From the NCBI GenBank assembly GCA_007753675.1, contig CP036432.1, positions 6,646,875 through 6,710,874 on the forward strand: a stretch of 64,000 bases of DNA, given 5' to 3'. Position 1 is the first letter of the stretch. Each line of letters opens with the position of its first letter. The DNA comes from Stieleria magnilauensis (GTDB lineage: Bacteria; Planctomycetota; Planctomycetia; Pirellulales; Pirellulaceae). The position numbers were made by a program, and so were the translations under genes. The notes below the pieces were generated by a model. The model saw only the letters and a program-made list of their open reading frames with translations, had not been told where the DNA came from and did not search any database. Below, piece after piece: positions 30,751 through 40,509 of the stretch.

Positions 30751-31049
30751 CGTCCGCTTCCCGAATTTCCTGGCCGCAGTTCATCAGCGCTGTGCTGGCA
30801 ACGGCGTCTTGATCTCATGGGTGCACTTCCAGCATCCGAAGCCGCTCGACTCCCCAAGATCGGCGCGTCGTGTGTTCGGTCGGATTCGTCGTTCAGTAAA
30901 AGAAAAATACCCTCTGACCACACGACGCAAGTGACGGGGGAGTCATGCGCCTGTGGATCACACGATGGGCCACGAGAGATCAAGACGACTGCTGCACCAA
31001 GACGCTGACGAACTGCGGCCAGAGGATTCAAGAAGCTGGCGTCAGCCTT
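30751..31049 (+). repeat. Dispersed ~300-bp repeat, copy 1
   Basis: This stretch aligns over its whole length with the reverse complement of 53755-54055. Shared words include CACGATGGGCCACGAGAGAT and GGCCAGAGGATTCAAGAAG. Both copies lack a conserved reading frame. Confidence 0.8.
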
Positions 31050-31152
31050 GCTTATCGCCGCATTCGGGGAATCATCAGATGATCAACAATTGGAGTTGTA
31101 GTTGAGAGGCCATCATAGCCGACGATACCAGGCCCAAGCAAGAATTACGTGA

Positions 31153-31344
31153 TCACAAACCGTTGCGCAAAAATGGACCAAGTGGGCTGATGTAGGTGAA
31201 TCCCAAGAGCACGACAACGCCAGAAATCACGAGTGCAGAAATTAGAAACACGAAGATGCAAGCCTTGATTATCGCTTGATGCTGAGTGCCGGGTTGATTG
31301 GCTGGTGGAGTGGACGTTTCTCGAGACGTTTCGTACGGGTTCAT
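31153..31344 (-). CDS. Small membrane protein, MNPYE type
   Basis: From ATG 31344 the product is 63 residues: a polar N-terminus starting MNPYETSRETSTPP and one or two membrane segments (IIKACIFVFLISALVISGVV then LLGFTYISPLG). Short proteins starting MNPYE/MNPY and carrying one or two membrane helices are frequent in Pirellulaceae. The frame stays open further upstream, but that extension is not protein-like. Function is unknown. Confidence 0.55.
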   Translation of the reverse strand: MNPYETSRETSTPPANQPGTQHQAIIKACIFVFLISALVISGVVVLLGFTYISPLGPFLRNGL

Positions 31345-31970
31345 GTGCACTACGAGTACCTGAATGGTCGGCTCGGCCTTCGGCGCCGTTGCCACCAAGT
31401 GAGTTCGGCAAGTCTTGCGACGATGGATGTAGACGAATCGCGTGATTGTGTAAGTTAGATAATTGCCCACCGATCCATCACCCGCAAGAGTTCGATCGGC
31501 GCAACATCAACGCGAACCAATTTCAGTGCGACCAACGGCGGTGGTCACCGCGTCGGCGCGATGGACCGGAACTCCAATACCAACTCGACTCGCCGACTGC
31601 GGTGCACCACATGGTTCACACGGATCGGCCACGACGACAGTTTGAGCCATCATCGCTGGCGGCCAATGTACTCGATTGGAATCGCCGAGGGAAATTCGAA
31701 GCGTCTGGCTCAGACTTGTCTTCGCTGGACAGTCACGATGAAGCCCGGAGGGCTGGCACAGTGTTTGCCGGTGGTGTCATCCACCGGTATTCAGTGCAAC
31801 GAAGCACAAAGGACTGAAGGGCCGGCACAATTGTTCTCTTGGCCGCCCGGGCCTGAATACTCTATCGGCCCGCCGGGCCTTGAGCGTTGCATGGAATCCA
31901 TCCCCGGTGGCTGACACCACCGGCAGACACTCTACCGGCCCTCCGGGCCTCAAACACATCACCTACTCCT
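31345..31970. other. Intergenic region containing a large inverted repeat
   Basis: No convincing gene. The right half is the inverted repeat at 31743-31948; the left 400 bp show nothing I can name. Confidence 0.55.
31743..31948. repeat. Imperfect inverted repeat with ~62-bp arms
   Basis: The left arm (31743-31805) contains GCCGGTGGTGTCATCCACCGG and the right arm (31884-31948) its reverse complement with few mismatches. Each arm also carries CCGGAGGGC at its outer end and GCAAC at its inner end. The 78-bp middle is itself rich in GGCC/CCGG words. The transcript could form a long hairpin. Confidence 0.72.
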
Positions 31971-32498
31971 TCACTCCATTGCGTTGGCTGATTTGATGCG
32001 AACGTGCAGGACGCTCAACGCGATGAAAGCAACCAGCGCGGCGTAGCGGATCACGCCTGCTTCGAAGACGACGGTTGCGAAGCCGAGAATGATCGCCAAG
32101 AAAACGTAGACTGATCGATCGATTCGACTGTTTCGATAACGTTTCGCGACGAGCGCAATGCTATAGCTGAGCCAGGCGATGGCGAATAGAAAATTGACGT
32201 ACACGCCCCAACCGGCGCGGATCCCGGTCACGCGGAAAGACTCTCTAGCGGTCACCTCGACCGCGTCGCGATGGCTCCAGTGATGAACCAATCCGTAGCT
32301 TGCGGCAATGTGAATGGTCATGAACATGGAACCGACCAACCACAGCCATCCGTATGCCGCTTCGACTCCTCGAGGGTGCGTCGGCAAGGCCGCAGGTGCC
32401 TTGCCCTGTCTTGCGAAAAGTACGCGACAGAATGCGCCCGCAAACCACGCCACGCAAGCCAACCAAACGGAGACTCGAACAAGCAGGAACTCGAGCAT
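31971..32498 (-). CDS. Integral membrane protein, unknown function
   Basis: ATG 32498 is taken as start, since upstream sequence belongs to argH. The 175-residue product has about five membrane segments, for example LLVRVSVWLACVAWFAGAF, WLWLVGSMFMTIHIAASYGL, YVNFLFAIAWLSYSIALV, VYVFLAIILGFATVVFEAG and YAALVAFIALSVLHV. His residues in HIAASYGLVHHWSHRDAVE are notable and could bind a metal or haem. It begins 7 bp after argH, so it is co-transcribed with it. No family recognised. Confidence 0.78.
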   Translation of the reverse strand: MLEFLLVRVSVWLACVAWFAGAFCRVLFARQGKAPAALPTHPRGVEAAYGWLWLVGSMFMTIHIAASYGLVHHWSHRDAVEVTARESFRVTGIRAGWGVYVNFLFAIAWLSYSIALVAKRYRNSRIDRSVYVFLAIILGFATVVFEAGVIRYAALVAFIALSVLHVRIKSANAME

Positions 32499-32505
32499 CG
32501 TCGCA

Positions 32506-33900
32506 CTAACTTGCCAGACGCTTGGTCCAGGCGGTGATTTGGTCGCGGACTTGGTCGGGGGCGGTGGAACCGTAGCTGGTGAAGGCGGCGATCGCGTTTT
32601 GGGTGCCCAGGACGTCCAGGATCGATGCGTCGACTTCGGGGGCGTGTTGCTGCATCGTCTCCAGCGGCAACTCGGCCAGCGGAACATCGGCGGCCATCGC
32701 GGCGCCGACGATCGCGCCGACGGCGTGGTGCGCCGTCCGCTGCGGCATGCCTTTCTTGATCAACCATTCCATCAACGTCGTCGCATCCAAATAACCTTCT
32801 TCGATCCGCGCCGCAATGCGTTCGCGCTGCAACACGCTGCCGGCGACGATCGGGATCGCCAACTCCAGCATCGCGATGATGGTGTCAAAGGAATCGAACA
32901 ACGGCGGCTTGTCTTCTTGCAGGTCGCGGTTGTACGCCAGCGGCAGATTCTTGACCAGCAACATCAACGTTTGCAGATTGCCCATCACCCGCGCCGACTT
33001 GCCACGCGTGAGTTCCAAGGTGTCTGGATTGACCTTTTGCGGCATGATGCTGCTGCCGGTGCAGAACTGTTGCGGGATCTTGATGAAGTTGTATTCGACG
33101 GTGCTCCACAAGATCCATTCTTCCGCCCAGCCGCTCAGGTGGGACGCGATCATGGACAGCACAAAGGCCGATTCGAGGATGAAGTCGCGGTCGCTGCTGG
33201 TGTCCAGGCTGTTGGCGGTGACGCCATCGAACTCGAGTGCCGCGGCGGTTTGTTCGCGATCGATCGGCAGTGTGGTTCCGGCGACGGCGGCGACGCCCAG
33301 CGGCGATTGATTGACGCGTCGCCGGCAATCGGCGATTCGATCGCGGTCGCGTTGGAATTTTTCGATGTAGGCCAGCCAGTAGTGCGGCGCGAGCACCGGC
33401 TGGGCGCGTTGCAGGTGGGTGTAGGCCGGCAGGATGACGTCCATGTCACCGTCGCATCGGCTGAGAAACGAACGCTGCAACGCCTCCAGCAAGCCGTCGA
33501 CCTGGTCGAGTGCTTCGCGAATCCAGATCCGCGCGTCGGTGCTGACCTGGTCGTTGCGGCTGCGGGCGGTGTGCAGTTTTCGGCCCACGTCGCCGATGCG
33601 GTCGATCAGCGCGGACTCGATGTGCATGTGAACATCTTCCAATTCCAGCCGGATCGGGAACGCGCCGGATTCGAATTCCGATTCGATCTGCTTCAAAGTG
33701 TCGCGAATGGCCGTGAAATCTTTGTCGCTGATCAATCCGACGGTGCGCAGCATGTCGGCGTGGGCGATCGAGCCCCGAATGTCTTGGCGGAACAAGCGGC
33801 GGTCGAAGCTGATGGATTCGGCGAACGATTCGAGTCGGGCATCGGTGCTGGCCTCGAAAACACCGCTGCGAGAGGGGCTATCCACGGTCTGGCTATCCAA
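32506..33900 (-). CDS. argH: Argininosuccinate lyase
   Basis: The 464 residues match the family in length and motifs. The fumarase/aspartase-superfamily signature GSSIMPQKVNPD is complete and includes the catalytic Ser loop. HTARSRNDQVSTD provides the substrate-binding region and TYTHLQRAQPV the conserved His segment. The N-terminus reads FDRRLFRQDIRGSIAHADML, as expected. The enzyme splits argininosuccinate into arginine and fumarate, the last step of arginine synthesis, in the cytoplasm. It is followed at 7 bp by a small membrane protein gene; argC is 14 kb away, so arginine genes are scattered here. Confidence 0.96.
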   Translation of the reverse strand: MDSQTVDSPSRSGVFEASTDARLESFAESISFDRRLFRQDIRGSIAHADMLRTVGLISDKDFTAIRDTLKQIESEFESGAFPIRLELEDVHMHIESALIDRIGDVGRKLHTARSRNDQVSTDARIWIREALDQVDGLLEALQRSFLSRCDGDMDVILPAYTHLQRAQPVLAPHYWLAYIEKFQRDRDRIADCRRRVNQSPLGVAAVAGTTLPIDREQTAAALEFDGVTANSLDTSSDRDFILESAFVLSMIASHLSGWAEEWILWSTVEYNFIKIPQQFCTGSSIMPQKVNPDTLELTRGKSARVMGNLQTLMLLVKNLPLAYNRDLQEDKPPLFDSFDTIIAMLELAIPIVAGSVLQRERIAARIEEGYLDATTLMEWLIKKGMPQRTAHHAVGAIVGAAMAADVPLAELPLETMQQHAPEVDASILDVLGTQNAIAAFTSYGSTAPDQVRDQITAWTKRLAS

Positions 33901-34017
33901 AAAAGGTCGTGTGGGAGATAATCAGTGCTGCGGGACAGTATCGCGAAGTCCCGGGTCGATGACGACCCGGCGGACGGACGCGAATTAGCCGTGTGATTTT
34001 CTCCCAAGGATTTTCTG

Positions 34018-36777
34018 ATGCGTTGTATGCGATCCACGTTCGTGCTGCTGTGTGTCTTGTGCTCACAGACACTCGCTTCACCGGCGGCCAACGCGGTCGA
34101 TGTCTTGGCCTCCGCCGTGCTCGCGCCCGGCGACCAGCTGTACGGCATCGCGACGATTGAGTTGCCGCTGGCCAACCCGATCATCGGCCAAGCCCCCCGG
34201 CCGTTGACCGTCAGCAGCGATTCAGGGCGGGTTTTCTATCCGGTCAGCGAAGACGTGGAGGCGCGGATCGTCCCCCCGTCGGAGCGACCGGTGCCGCAAC
34301 CGGGCAATGGCCGATTGCTGGGTCGGCTGGGCAATCTGCTCCGCGAGATCACCGACAAAGACGCCCCGACGAGCCAGATTGTCGCGCGGCGGGCGACGTT
34401 CTTGTTCAAGGGCGACACGCCGCTGCGGGTCCGCGTGGCCGACGGTTTGGGTGAAGTCGGCGAGTATGAATTGAAACCGACCCGCGACGCGACGGTGTAT
34501 CGCGTGGCGCTGGCCCGCTGGTGGAACACCTATGCGGCCAATGCGAAAGAACAAATCGACGCCGGCGATTATCCGCCTTGGGTGGAAAGCTACTTGGTCG
34601 CCATGCTGAGCGGTAGGACAGACAACGCGTTGCCGACGTGGTTCACCGAAACCAAGGAGCAGGGCGATCCCTTGTGGGCGACGCTGGAATACCTAGGCGG
34701 CGCCGAAACGGTCACGCAAGAAGTCTTTCGTCGCACCGCCGCGGGGCTGACCGATGTCAATCTGCCGGCCAAACAGCGTCACGATGCCGCGGCGATGGTG
34801 GCGTTGCCCGAAGGCCCTAAATGGAAAGCCCCGACGCTGGGGCCGATCGATGACTCGGTGGTCACCGAACCGATCGCGACACGTGTGCCGCCGGAGTGTT
34901 TTTACCTGCGGTTCGGACAGTTTTCCAATTACCTGTGGTTCCTGGATTTGGCCGAAGAGTACGGCGGTGACGTCGGCCGCATGATCAAACTGCGTGGGAC
35001 GGAAGTTCAATCGACGGCGCAATTCCAACGCCAGATTTCGGTCAAGATCAACCAACTTTCCAGGACGCTGGGGCCGACGGTCGTGCTGGACCAGGCGGTG
35101 ATCGGACGCGACTTGTTCACCAGCGACGGCGCGTCGATGGGCGTGATCCTGAAATCGGCCAACGCGTTTCTGTTGCGTTCGTCGCTGTCCTCGGATCGTT
35201 CCAACCGCGCCCGCGGCGACGAAGCGGTGACGTTGAAGACGATTAAGATCGCCGGGCGCGACGTGTCGTTTCTGTCCAGCGCGGACAATTCGGTACGCTC
35301 GTTCCTGGCCGAAGACGACGGCTATTTCTTGATCACCAACAGCAAGACACTGGTGCGGCGTTTCTTCGAAGTCGGGCAGAGCGGTGAATCACTCGCCGCG
35401 ACGGACTCGTTTCGATTGTCACGGTCGCTGGTGCCGACCACACGCGACGACACCATCTTTGCGTACTTCTCGCCCGAAATGCTGCAAGGCTTGGTCTCGC
35501 CGCAATACTTGATCGAACTGCGTCGCCGTTCCCGGGCCGAAAGCGATGTGGCCCTGGTTCACTTGGCACGACTGGCCGCGACTGCGGAGGGAGTCACCGC
35601 GGATGGCGATTGGGGATTGGGCGTCGAAGAGCTGATCGAAACAGGATTTCTGCCCCTTTCGTTCGGCAACCGCAGCGACGGCAGCGGCGTGATCTCTGTC
35701 GGCGATCAAGTGATCGATACGTTACGCGGCGTCCGGGGAACGTTCGTGCCGATCGCGGACATCGAAATCGAATCGGTCACCCGACAGGAGTTCGATTGGT
35801 ACACTCGGATCGCCAATGAATACAGCGAACGATTCCCGCAGATCGACCCGATCATCGTCGCGCTGCGTCGCGAAGACATCCCGGGCGACGACACGCTGGA
35901 ACGGATCTCGATCCATGCCGAGATCGCTCCGCTGACCCCGGAAAAGTACGGCAAGTGGGCCAAACAACTCGGCCCGCCGACGTCGGTCGCGATGCGATTT
36001 GCGCCCGACGACATCGTCTCCGTCCAAGCTCACGTGGCCAGCGCCCAAATCGGTCCGCCGACGCACCTGTTTGCGGGCATCAAGGACACATTTCCGCCGG
36101 CGCCGGACCAGTTCGACGGAATCCTGAAGACGTACTGGGCGCTGCGTGAGTTGCCGGCGTACTTGGGCGCATGGCCGCAACCGGGGGCGTTGGACCGATT
36201 GCCGTTGGGGCTGGGGCGTGGTCGACCGGTCGGCCCCGGAATGTCCAAACTGCTCGGCGGCTTGTACCGATACAGCGGCGGCGGTTTCAGCGTGCTGTCG
36301 TTTCAGCCCGAGATTCTCAACGCCACGCTCCCGTTCCTGGAAGCGACCGACGTGGGACAACCGGCGACGGCTCGCGGACGCGTCGGCAGTTTGCTGGGCA
36401 GCCAACTCGAAGGCTGGGTCAACAACGAGCTGTATCAAAACGCGGCCCAAGCCAGTCGGGCGGGCGCGGAGTTTTTGAATCTGTTCTCCGAGCAACTGCA
36501 CGTCGGTCCGGACGAGGCGATCGAGCAAGTCACCCTGGTGCTAGGCGTGCCGCTGCAATGCCCGCTGGGCGGTCAGTACGAGTACGACCCGATCGAGAAA
36601 CGTTGGCGAAGCACGGCGTGGAGCGGCAACGAACCGCTGGCAACGCCACCGGCCGATTACGTCGCGCCGTTGTTGAATTGGTTCCGCGGCGGACGGTTCA
36701 CGATGACGCAGTATTCCGACCGCCTGGTCGCCGACGTGGAGATCACCGTCGCGCGTGGCGCGGGAGATGGGTACTGA
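34018..36777 (+). CDS. Large exported protein of unknown function
   Basis: A 919-residue protein with signal peptide (STFVLLCVLCSQTLASPAANA). It has no Cys-rich or dockerin-like parts and no catalytic motif I recognise. The composition is even and coding is strong, without frameshifts, so it is surely a real gene. Segments such as ECFYLRFGQFSNYLWFLDLAEEYG and DDGYFLITNSKTLVRRFFEVG suggest a fold related to DUF3352-like exported proteins, but this is a guess. It is divergent from argH (about 117 bp between starts) and convergent with tadC (15 bp between stops). Confidence 0.82.
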   Translation: MRCMRSTFVLLCVLCSQTLASPAANAVDVLASAVLAPGDQLYGIATIELPLANPIIGQAPRPLTVSSDSGRVFYPVSEDVEARIVPPSERPVPQPGNGRLLGRLGNLLREITDKDAPTSQIVARRATFLFKGDTPLRVRVADGLGEVGEYELKPTRDATVYRVALARWWNTYAANAKEQIDAGDYPPWVESYLVAMLSGRTDNALPTWFTETKEQGDPLWATLEYLGGAETVTQEVFRRTAAGLTDVNLPAKQRHDAAAMVALPEGPKWKAPTLGPIDDSVVTEPIATRVPPECFYLRFGQFSNYLWFLDLAEEYGGDVGRMIKLRGTEVQSTAQFQRQISVKINQLSRTLGPTVVLDQAVIGRDLFTSDGASMGVILKSANAFLLRSSLSSDRSNRARGDEAVTLKTIKIAGRDVSFLSSADNSVRSFLAEDDGYFLITNSKTLVRRFFEVGQSGESLAATDSFRLSRSLVPTTRDDTIFAYFSPEMLQGLVSPQYLIELRRRSRAESDVALVHLARLAATAEGVTADGDWGLGVEELIETGFLPLSFGNRSDGSGVISVGDQVIDTLRGVRGTFVPIADIEIESVTRQEFDWYTRIANEYSERFPQIDPIIVALRREDIPGDDTLERISIHAEIAPLTPEKYGKWAKQLGPPTSVAMRFAPDDIVSVQAHVASAQIGPPTHLFAGIKDTFPPAPDQFDGILKTYWALRELPAYLGAWPQPGALDRLPLGLGRGRPVGPGMSKLLGGLYRYSGGGFSVLSFQPEILNATLPFLEATDVGQPATARGRVGSLLGSQLEGWVNNELYQNAAQASRAGAEFLNLFSEQLHVGPDEAIEQVTLVLGVPLQCPLGGQYEYDPIEKRWRSTAWSGNEPLATPPADYVAPLLNWFRGGRFTMTQYSDRLVADVEITVARGAGDGY

Positions 36778-36792
36778 ATACTGGGTACTGGC

Positions 36793-37770
36793 CTATTGAC
36801 TGAGCATGTTGCGGTACATGCTGATGCCGGCCGGTCCGACGAGGACGACGAAGATACCGGGAAAGATGAACAAGACGAGCGGGAAGATCATTTTCACCGC
36901 GGTCTTGGCCGCTTTTTCTTCGGCGATCTGACGTCGTCGGGTTCGCATCGCGTCACTTTGGACCCGCAAAGCGGCGGCGATGGAGGAGCCGAATTTATCG
37001 GCTTGGATCAAGATCGACGCGAGTTGTTTCAAGTCATCGACGCCGCTGCGGAAACCGAGTGCCTGGAGCACTTCGCTACGTGATCGCCCGAGCTGAAGTT
37101 GCTTGTTGGCGATTCCAAATTCTTCGCCGATCTCCTTGTGACTCTTTTCCATTTCGTCGGCGACTTTTCTGAGCGCCTGGTCCATCCCCAGACCGGCTTC
37201 GACACAGACGACCATCAAGTCGAGTGCATCGGGCAGGCCGAGGAAGATTTTTTCCATCCGCTTTTTGGCCATCATCCCGAGCGCGAATTTCGGGATCATG
37301 AAACCGATGATCAGCCCGCCGCCGACTTTGATGATCATGTCTTGGCCGAAGCCGTTGGCGAACAGCCCGTAGGCGCTACCGATGAACAGTCCCAGCGCGG
37401 AAGCACCGAGCTGGATGGTTTTGTAGACGACCGGTGCGGCTTCGCGTCGGAAGCCGGCGTTCATCAAGATTTCGCGGAGCTGGCCCATCTCCTTTTCGTT
37501 TCCGCTGACCTTGCCGGCCAGCGGCGTGGCGGCTTTTTCCAGGTAAGCGGTCAGGGCTTCGTTCTTTTTGCTGGCGGTGTCATCACCCGCGGCGGCAGAC
37601 GCTTGGCCGGCGCGACGCTTTCGCATCATGTCCAAACGCGCTTCGGCGCGAGGCTTGTCGTCTCCGGAGACGCGTGCCAAGACGAACCACATGCCCACGG
37701 TCACGAACAGAAAGATCGCACCGGCGGTGACGTAGACGGGATTGAACGAAAGGGCTAGCAGAAGGGTCAT
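36793..37770 (-). CDS. tadC: Tad/Flp pilus inner membrane platform protein TadC
   Basis: 325 residues with the type II secretion system F domain: membrane segments near residues 12-30, 135-170 and at the C-terminus (AVKMIFPLVLFIFPGIFVVLVGPAG), and the cytoplasmic helical part with LPDALDLMVVCVEAGLGMDQAL and LKQLASILIQADKFGSSIAAALR, which are hallmark words of this family. TadB and TadC form the platform on which the TadA ATPase assembles Flp-type pili. Order on the minus strand is tadA, tadB, tadC with 72 and 58 bp gaps. Pilin, prepilin peptidase and secretin genes are not in the window. Confidence 0.9.
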   Translation of the reverse strand: MTLLLALSFNPVYVTAGAIFLFVTVGMWFVLARVSGDDKPRAEARLDMMRKRRAGQASAAAGDDTASKKNEALTAYLEKAATPLAGKVSGNEKEMGQLREILMNAGFRREAAPVVYKTIQLGASALGLFIGSAYGLFANGFGQDMIIKVGGGLIIGFMIPKFALGMMAKKRMEKIFLGLPDALDLMVVCVEAGLGMDQALRKVADEMEKSHKEIGEEFGIANKQLQLGRSRSEVLQALGFRSGVDDLKQLASILIQADKFGSSIAAALRVQSDAMRTRRRQIAEEKAAKTAVKMIFPLVLFIFPGIFVVLVGPAGISMYRNMLSQ

Positions 37771-37828
37771 CGTAAGGATCCGGTTGGCCGGTAAAAGACG
37801 GGTCTGACGGTGAAGGGTGGGATTCGTG

Positions 37829-38800
37829 TTAGACTTTGATCGTGATGATCTTTTTGATCACCAAGGCGCCGATGATCTGGGTGATCAATCCGAATCCGAG
37901 CATGTAGCGACCGATCTCGTCGGTGAACAGCATCATCACGTATTCGTAGTTCAGTTTCAGCATGACCAGGAACAGCACCGGTGGCAGGGCCAGCAGCACG
38001 GCACCACTCATTCGGCCTTCCCCGGTCAACGCTTGGATCTGGCCGAGGATTTGCAATCGTTCGCGAATCAGGTGTCCGATCTTGTCCAAAATCTCGGCCA
38101 AGTCACCGCCGGTTTGACGCTGCAGAACGACGGCGGTGGCAAAGAATCGAAGGTCCATGTTGGGGACCCGATCGGCCATGTCTTCGATCGCTTCATCGAG
38201 CGGGATGCCCAGGTTTTGTTCTTCGAACGCACGCCCGAACTCGCGTGCCAACGGGTCTTCCATTTCTTTGGACACCAAACCGAAACCGGCGTTGAGCGAG
38301 TGGCCGGCACGCAGCGACCGACCGAGCAGTTCGAGGGCTTCGGGCATCTGGTTGCCGAACTTGGAAAGTCGACGTTTTCGTTTGACCATCAGCCAACCGA
38401 CCGGGACGAGTGCGAAGATCGGGCCGACGAAGATGGCCAGCAATTTGAACGGGCTGGCGATGCACAGGGCGACGCCGGCACCGAAGGCACCCAGACAGAT
38501 CATCGCGAATTGTGCCGGTGGCATCCGCACGTCGGCCTGGTCCAGATACTCGCCCAGACCGGGCAGGCTCTTCATGATGCTGCCGATGACCCCGGAGGCA
38601 TCTTCAAAGCCGCCCTCCATCAGCAACGAACCGGTTTCTTCGGCTTGTTTCCCGCCGCTGACACGACGCCGCGACGCGATTTGCGCCAGCCGGTCTTCGG
38701 TCGCGGTATTGTCACCGCCGGGAACAAGCATGTTGGCAGCAAGTGCCACCAAGGAGGCGACAAAGATGCCGACGGCGATGATGATGACGGTACCGGTCAT
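37829..38800 (-). CDS. tadB: Tad/Flp pilus inner membrane platform protein TadB
   Basis: 323 residues with N-terminal membrane segment (GTVIIIAVGIFVASLVALAANM), two in the middle and the T2SSF domain: MPEALELLGRSLRAGHSLNAGF, LGIPLDEAIEDMADRVPNMD and LQRQTGGDLAEILDKIGHLIRERL. A C-terminal membrane segment (IGRYMLGFGLITQIIGALVIKK) completes the usual layout. It pairs with TadC in the platform for Flp pilus assembly. It sits between tadA and tadC on the same strand, an obvious operon. Confidence 0.91.
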   Translation of the reverse strand: MTGTVIIIAVGIFVASLVALAANMLVPGGDNTATEDRLAQIASRRRVSGGKQAEETGSLLMEGGFEDASGVIGSIMKSLPGLGEYLDQADVRMPPAQFAMICLGAFGAGVALCIASPFKLLAIFVGPIFALVPVGWLMVKRKRRLSKFGNQMPEALELLGRSLRAGHSLNAGFGLVSKEMEDPLAREFGRAFEEQNLGIPLDEAIEDMADRVPNMDLRFFATAVVLQRQTGGDLAEILDKIGHLIRERLQILGQIQALTGEGRMSGAVLLALPPVLFLVMLKLNYEYVMMLFTDEIGRYMLGFGLITQIIGALVIKKIITIKV

Positions 38801-38872
38801 GTCAAATCAGGTCGTTGAGGTTGGGAGAAGTCGTTGAGTCGTAATCGGGTGGGGTCGTGGGGGCGGGCCGCC

Positions 38873-40189
38873 CTACGCTTGCATCATGGTTCGCTCACGG
38901 AACGCACTGGATGGCAATCGCACGCCGGCGGCTTCCAGTTTGTCCATGAAGGTCGGTCGGACGCCGGAACATTCGAAGGTTCCATAAGCCTTGCCGTCTT
39001 CACCGATGCCTTTTTGATCGAACTTGTAGATGTCTTGCAGCACGATGGTGTCTTGTTCCATCCCGACCACTTCGGTGATCGCGGTGACACGTCGGGGTCC
39101 GCCCTGCAAGCGGTTGGCTTGGATCAGTACATCGACCGCACCGGCGATCTGTTGCCGAATCGCTTTGACGGGCAACTCGAAGCCGGCCATCATGACCATC
39201 GTTTCCAGACGGGCGATGGCGTCGCGCGGAGTGTTGGCGTGAAGCGTGGTCAACGAACCGTCGTGACCGGTGTTCATCGCCTGCAACATGTCCAGTGTTT
39301 CACCGCCACGACATTCCCCGATGATGATCCGTTCGGGACGCATCCGCAGGGCGTTCTTGACCAGGTCGGTGGCGGTCACCGCTCCGTTGCCCTCGATGTT
39401 GGGCGGACGTGTTTCCAGCCGCACGACATGGTCTTGTTGCAACTGCAATTCCGCCGCGTCTTCGATCGTCACAATCCGGTCGCTGTGACCGATGAAAGAC
39501 GAAAGCGTGTTGAGCAGTGTGGTTTTACCTGAACCGGTACCGCCGGCGATGATGCAATTGAGCCGGGCTTTGATGCAACCTTCCAGCAACATCACCATTT
39601 CCGGGGTGAAGGCTTTGTAGTTGAGCAGGTCTTCCAGCTTCAACGGGTTGCTGCCGAAACGTCGAATACTGACCGCGGCTCCGTCCAGGGCGAGCGGGGG
39701 AATGATCGCGTTGACCCGCGAACCGTCTTCCAGACGCGCGTCCACCATCGGGCAGGTTTCATCGACGCGACGTCCGACCTTGCTGACGATCCGGTCGATG
39801 ATCTGCAACAGGTGCTTGCCGTCGCGGAACTCCACGTCGGTCTTCTGCATCTGGCCGCCCTTTTCGACATAGATGCTCTTGGGGCCGTTGATCAAAATAT
39901 CGCTGACCTTGGGGTCTTTGAGGATCAATTCCAGCGGCCCGAGCCCGAAGGTTTCGTCCAACACCTCGTCGACGATGCGTTCGCGTTCTTGACGATTGAG
40001 CAGCGCATCATCGGCATCGCAGAGGTGTTCGATGACGACGCGGATTTCGCGACGCAACGCATCACCCTTCATGTCTCCGACGCGTGACAGGTCGAGCTTG
40101 TCGACCAACTTGCCGTGAATCCGAGTCTTGATTTCTTCGAATTGATCTTGGCGACTATCCGCTTTGCCGGGCATTGATCGAGTTGCCAT
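38873..40189 (-). CDS. tadA: Tad/Flp pilus assembly ATPase TadA (CpaF family)
   Basis: ATG 40189 ([16 protein letters not shown]) is chosen because the longer frame upstream has no protein character; the product is 438 residues. It carries the secretion ATPase motifs: Walker [18 protein letters not shown], the Asp box [13 protein letters not shown], Walker [15 protein letters not shown] and His box [16 protein letters not shown]-terminal [19 protein letters not shown] is typical of CpaF. It powers pilus assembly at the inner membrane. First gene of the tad operon here. Confidence 0.94.
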   Translation of the reverse strand: MATRSMPGKADSRQDQFEEIKTRIHGKLVDKLDLSRVGDMKGDALRREIRVVIEHLCDADDALLNRQERERIVDEVLDETFGLGPLELILKDPKVSDILINGPKSIYVEKGGQMQKTDVEFRDGKHLLQIIDRIVSKVGRRVDETCPMVDARLEDGSRVNAIIPPLALDGAAVSIRRFGSNPLKLEDLLNYKAFTPEMVMLLEGCIKARLNCIIAGGTGSGKTTLLNTLSSFIGHSDRIVTIEDAAELQLQQDHVVRLETRPPNIEGNGAVTATDLVKNALRMRPERIIIGECRGGETLDMLQAMNTGHDGSLTTLHANTPRDAIARLETMVMMAGFELPVKAIRQQIAGAVDVLIQANRLQGGPRRVTAITEVVGMEQDTIVLQDIYKFDQKGIGEDGKAYGTFECSGVRPTFMDKLEAAGVRLPSSAFRERTMMQA

Positions 40190-40509
40190 ATCTGTAGTCT
40201 CGTCCTTAGGATTGCGCGATCGCGAGGTGCGGGGTGGGTGAAATCGTGTCGCCTCGCCGTGTTGGCAGGCAGACCGGCCAACTGTCCCGTGCGAGTCGTT
40301 TGGGTTGTGCGGGTCATCCGGGCCAGCCACCTCGGCAAAGACCGCCGAACGCTGGATGCGGGAATGAACCCTGGAAAAACATAGGATGCAAAACCGCGAC
40401 ATCGGCAATCCGATTGGATTTTCTTGCCGACAACCAAACCGCTTGATCGGCAAGGGGTAGACGGGCCGAGACGGACCAAACGTGTCCCCGGTGGCCCAAG
40501 AATTCGCGC

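Larger units (their letters stand above)
30102..31152. other. Repeat-rich region without a convincing gene
   Basis: This kilobase contains palindromic element B, the 28-bp repeat copy 2, a perfect 19-bp palindrome at 30676-30694 and the 300-bp dispersed repeat. The open frames here have repetitive Arg/Ser/Pro composition and overlap the repeats, so I reject them as genes. Confidence 0.65.

Noticed and set aside
31446..31817. 123-codon plus-strand frame
   Set aside because: It runs into the inverted repeat at 31743 and has no protein-like pattern or start signal.
32314..33921. 535-codon open frame on the plus strand
   Set aside because: Antisense to argH, whose signature is complete.
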